Part shown: positions 22,014 to 22,774 of the stretch, one piece after another
Numbering within the stretch: the first letter of the stretch is position 1
How the letters are laid out: the number at the start of each line of letters is the position of its first letter
Source: an uncultured Mycoplasmatota bacterium
Lineage (GTDB): Bacteria; Bacillota_I; Bacilli_A; RF39; UBA660
DNA length: 22,774 nucleotides
Reading direction: 5' to 3'
Assembly (NCBI GenBank): GCA_900551105.1
Contig: URUT01000016.1
Span: 1-22,774, forward strand
Translations under genes and position numbers: made by a program
Notes under the pieces: generated by a model
Database searches by the model: none
Seen by the model: only the letters and a program-made list of their open reading frames with translations
Told to the model about the DNA's origin: nothing

Positions 22014-22718
22014 ATGAGTAAATTAACTTTTCCAACTAGATTTGTTGGAATTACTAATGGATATAAACTTACCCATACAGCTATTGATTTAGCTTGGAAT
22101 AGTAAACATGGTGGTAAGAATGCCGATATTTATGCTAGTGGAGATGGCGTAGTTACAAGTGTTAGAGATGGCAGAAGTAATACAATGGTTTATGGCGATA
22201 GTGGTAATTATATTACGATAAAGTATGGTGATGATTATGAGTTTAGAGTTTGTCATTTGCTTAAGGGGTCTATAACGGTTAAAAAGGGCGATGCAGTAAC
22301 TAGGGAGACAGTTATTGGCAAGATTGGTAATAGTGGTTATTGTGGTAAATCTAGAGGAAATCATGTGCATTTTATTGTTTGGTATAGAGGTAAGAGAGTT
22401 GATCCTTTAAAACATGTTTATGTTAATAGTGATAATGTGATTGCTAAGAGTAATAGTTTTAAGCTTTTATATGATACTGATGAAAGTGATAATACTGATA
22501 GAGATGATAAAGTTTATGTGATGATTAACGCTAGAAGTGGTGTTTGGTGTCGTAAGGGAGCTGGATTTAAGTTTAAGAAGTATAAGGCTATTCCATACGG
22601 CACTAAATGCGAATTACTAGTTAAGAATGTTTCAAAGATTAGTGGTTATTATTGGGATAAGATTATATATAATGGTAAAGAAGTATTTGTTCCTAATAAT
22701 TGGAACAAGTATTTATAA
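22014..22718 (+). CDS. M23 (LytM-type) peptidase with SH3-like domain, no signal peptide
   Basis: A 234-residue zinc metallopeptidase that should cut peptide cross-links in peptidoglycan. The M23 domain covers about residues 1-150: H21-TAI-D25 (HxxxD zinc ligands), H81 in VCHLLKG and H117-V-H119 (HxH). These correspond to the catalytic and zinc-binding residues of LytM. The C-terminal 70 or so residues (VMINARSGVWCRKGAGFKFK, then CELLVKN, ending EVFVPNNWNKYL) look like a bacterial SH3 (SH3b) wall-binding domain. There is no signal peptide or membrane helix, as in phage endolysins or enzymes that act inside a mother cell. ATG 22014 has AAGGAG just upstream; ATG 21999 is also in frame but has no Shine-Dalgarno. 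It is a single-gene transcript. Confidence 0.88.
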   Translation: MSKLTFPTRFVGITNGYKLTHTAIDLAWNSKHGGKNADIYASGDGVVTSVRDGRSNTMVYGDSGNYITIKYGDDYEFRVCHLLKGSITVKKGDAVTRETVIGKIGNSGYCGKSRGNHVHFIVWYRGKRVDPLKHVYVNSDNVIAKSNSFKLLYDTDESDNTDRDDKVYVMINARSGVWCRKGAGFKFKKYKAIPYGTKCELLVKNVSKISGYYWDKIIYNGKEVFVPNNWNKYL

Positions 22719-22734
22719 AGGTTGTATAATTTTT

Positions 22735-22772
22735 AGTGTGTGTAATGTGTAAAACATTATATACACTTTTTT
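22735..22772 (+). terminator. Terminator after the M23 peptidase gene
   Basis: A 14-bp stem with two G-U pairs joins 22735-22748 to 22754-22767 around a GTAAA loop, and a T-run follows to 22772. Confidence 0.85.
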
Positions 22773-22774
22773 AT

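Overview
The window is AT-rich DNA from a low-GC Gram-positive bacterium, most likely a spore-forming, gut-type member of the Bacilli. Four things point there: the rpoB-rpoC order, UGA used as a normal stop (recD2 ends in TGA), a spoIVA whose 492-residue length I recall as that of the Bacillus subtilis protein, and a spoVIF-like gene next to it. The genus cannot be named from the sequence.

Layout. 1-4222: the end of rpoB and all of rpoC, closed by a terminator. 4269-4817: a small exported protein with a SipW/TasA-type signal. 4864-7668: a sporulation block (spoVIF-like gene, an unknown gene, three 37-bp tandem repeats, a terminator, a long inverted repeat, spoIVA). 7787-11518: an HU gene, a recD2 helicase gene with an apparently leaderless promoter, a 47-residue YtxH-like gene and an AI-2E-family membrane protein gene. 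11496-12726, minus strand: an exported transglutaminase-like protein and rpsT. 12855-14432: a 525-residue SipW/TasA-type surface protein. 14676-17430: three genes of unknown function. 17569-21905: the start of a division and cell-wall (dcw) cluster, mraZ-rsmH-ftsL-pbp plus an unknown membrane protein. 22014-22718: an M23 peptidase with an SH3-like domain and no signal peptide.

The most striking signal is in the surface protein gene at 12855-14432. Near its 3' end the coding strand switches abruptly from AT-rich, A/T-ending codons to about 59% GC. In 14241-14345, 22 of 35 codons end in C and A is scarce. This is what the variable region of a diversity-generating retroelement (DGR) looks like after adenine-directed mutagenesis of AAC-type template codons, and the C-terminal position fits. 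A hairpin over the stop codon and an unusually GC-rich non-coding stretch follow. I see no reverse transcriptase, Avd gene or template repeat here, so the retroelement would have to lie elsewhere in the genome. The inferred picture is a secreted, TasA-like surface protein with a hypervariable tip.

Regulation has a recurring style. Several genes have a -10 box only 5-6 bases before the Shine-Dalgarno sequence, giving leaders of about a dozen bases, and recD2 appears leaderless. Both sporulation genes have a CATA-type -10 like those read by mother-cell sigma factors. mraZ has three GTGG motifs exactly 10 bp apart, the form of an MraZ autoregulatory operator.
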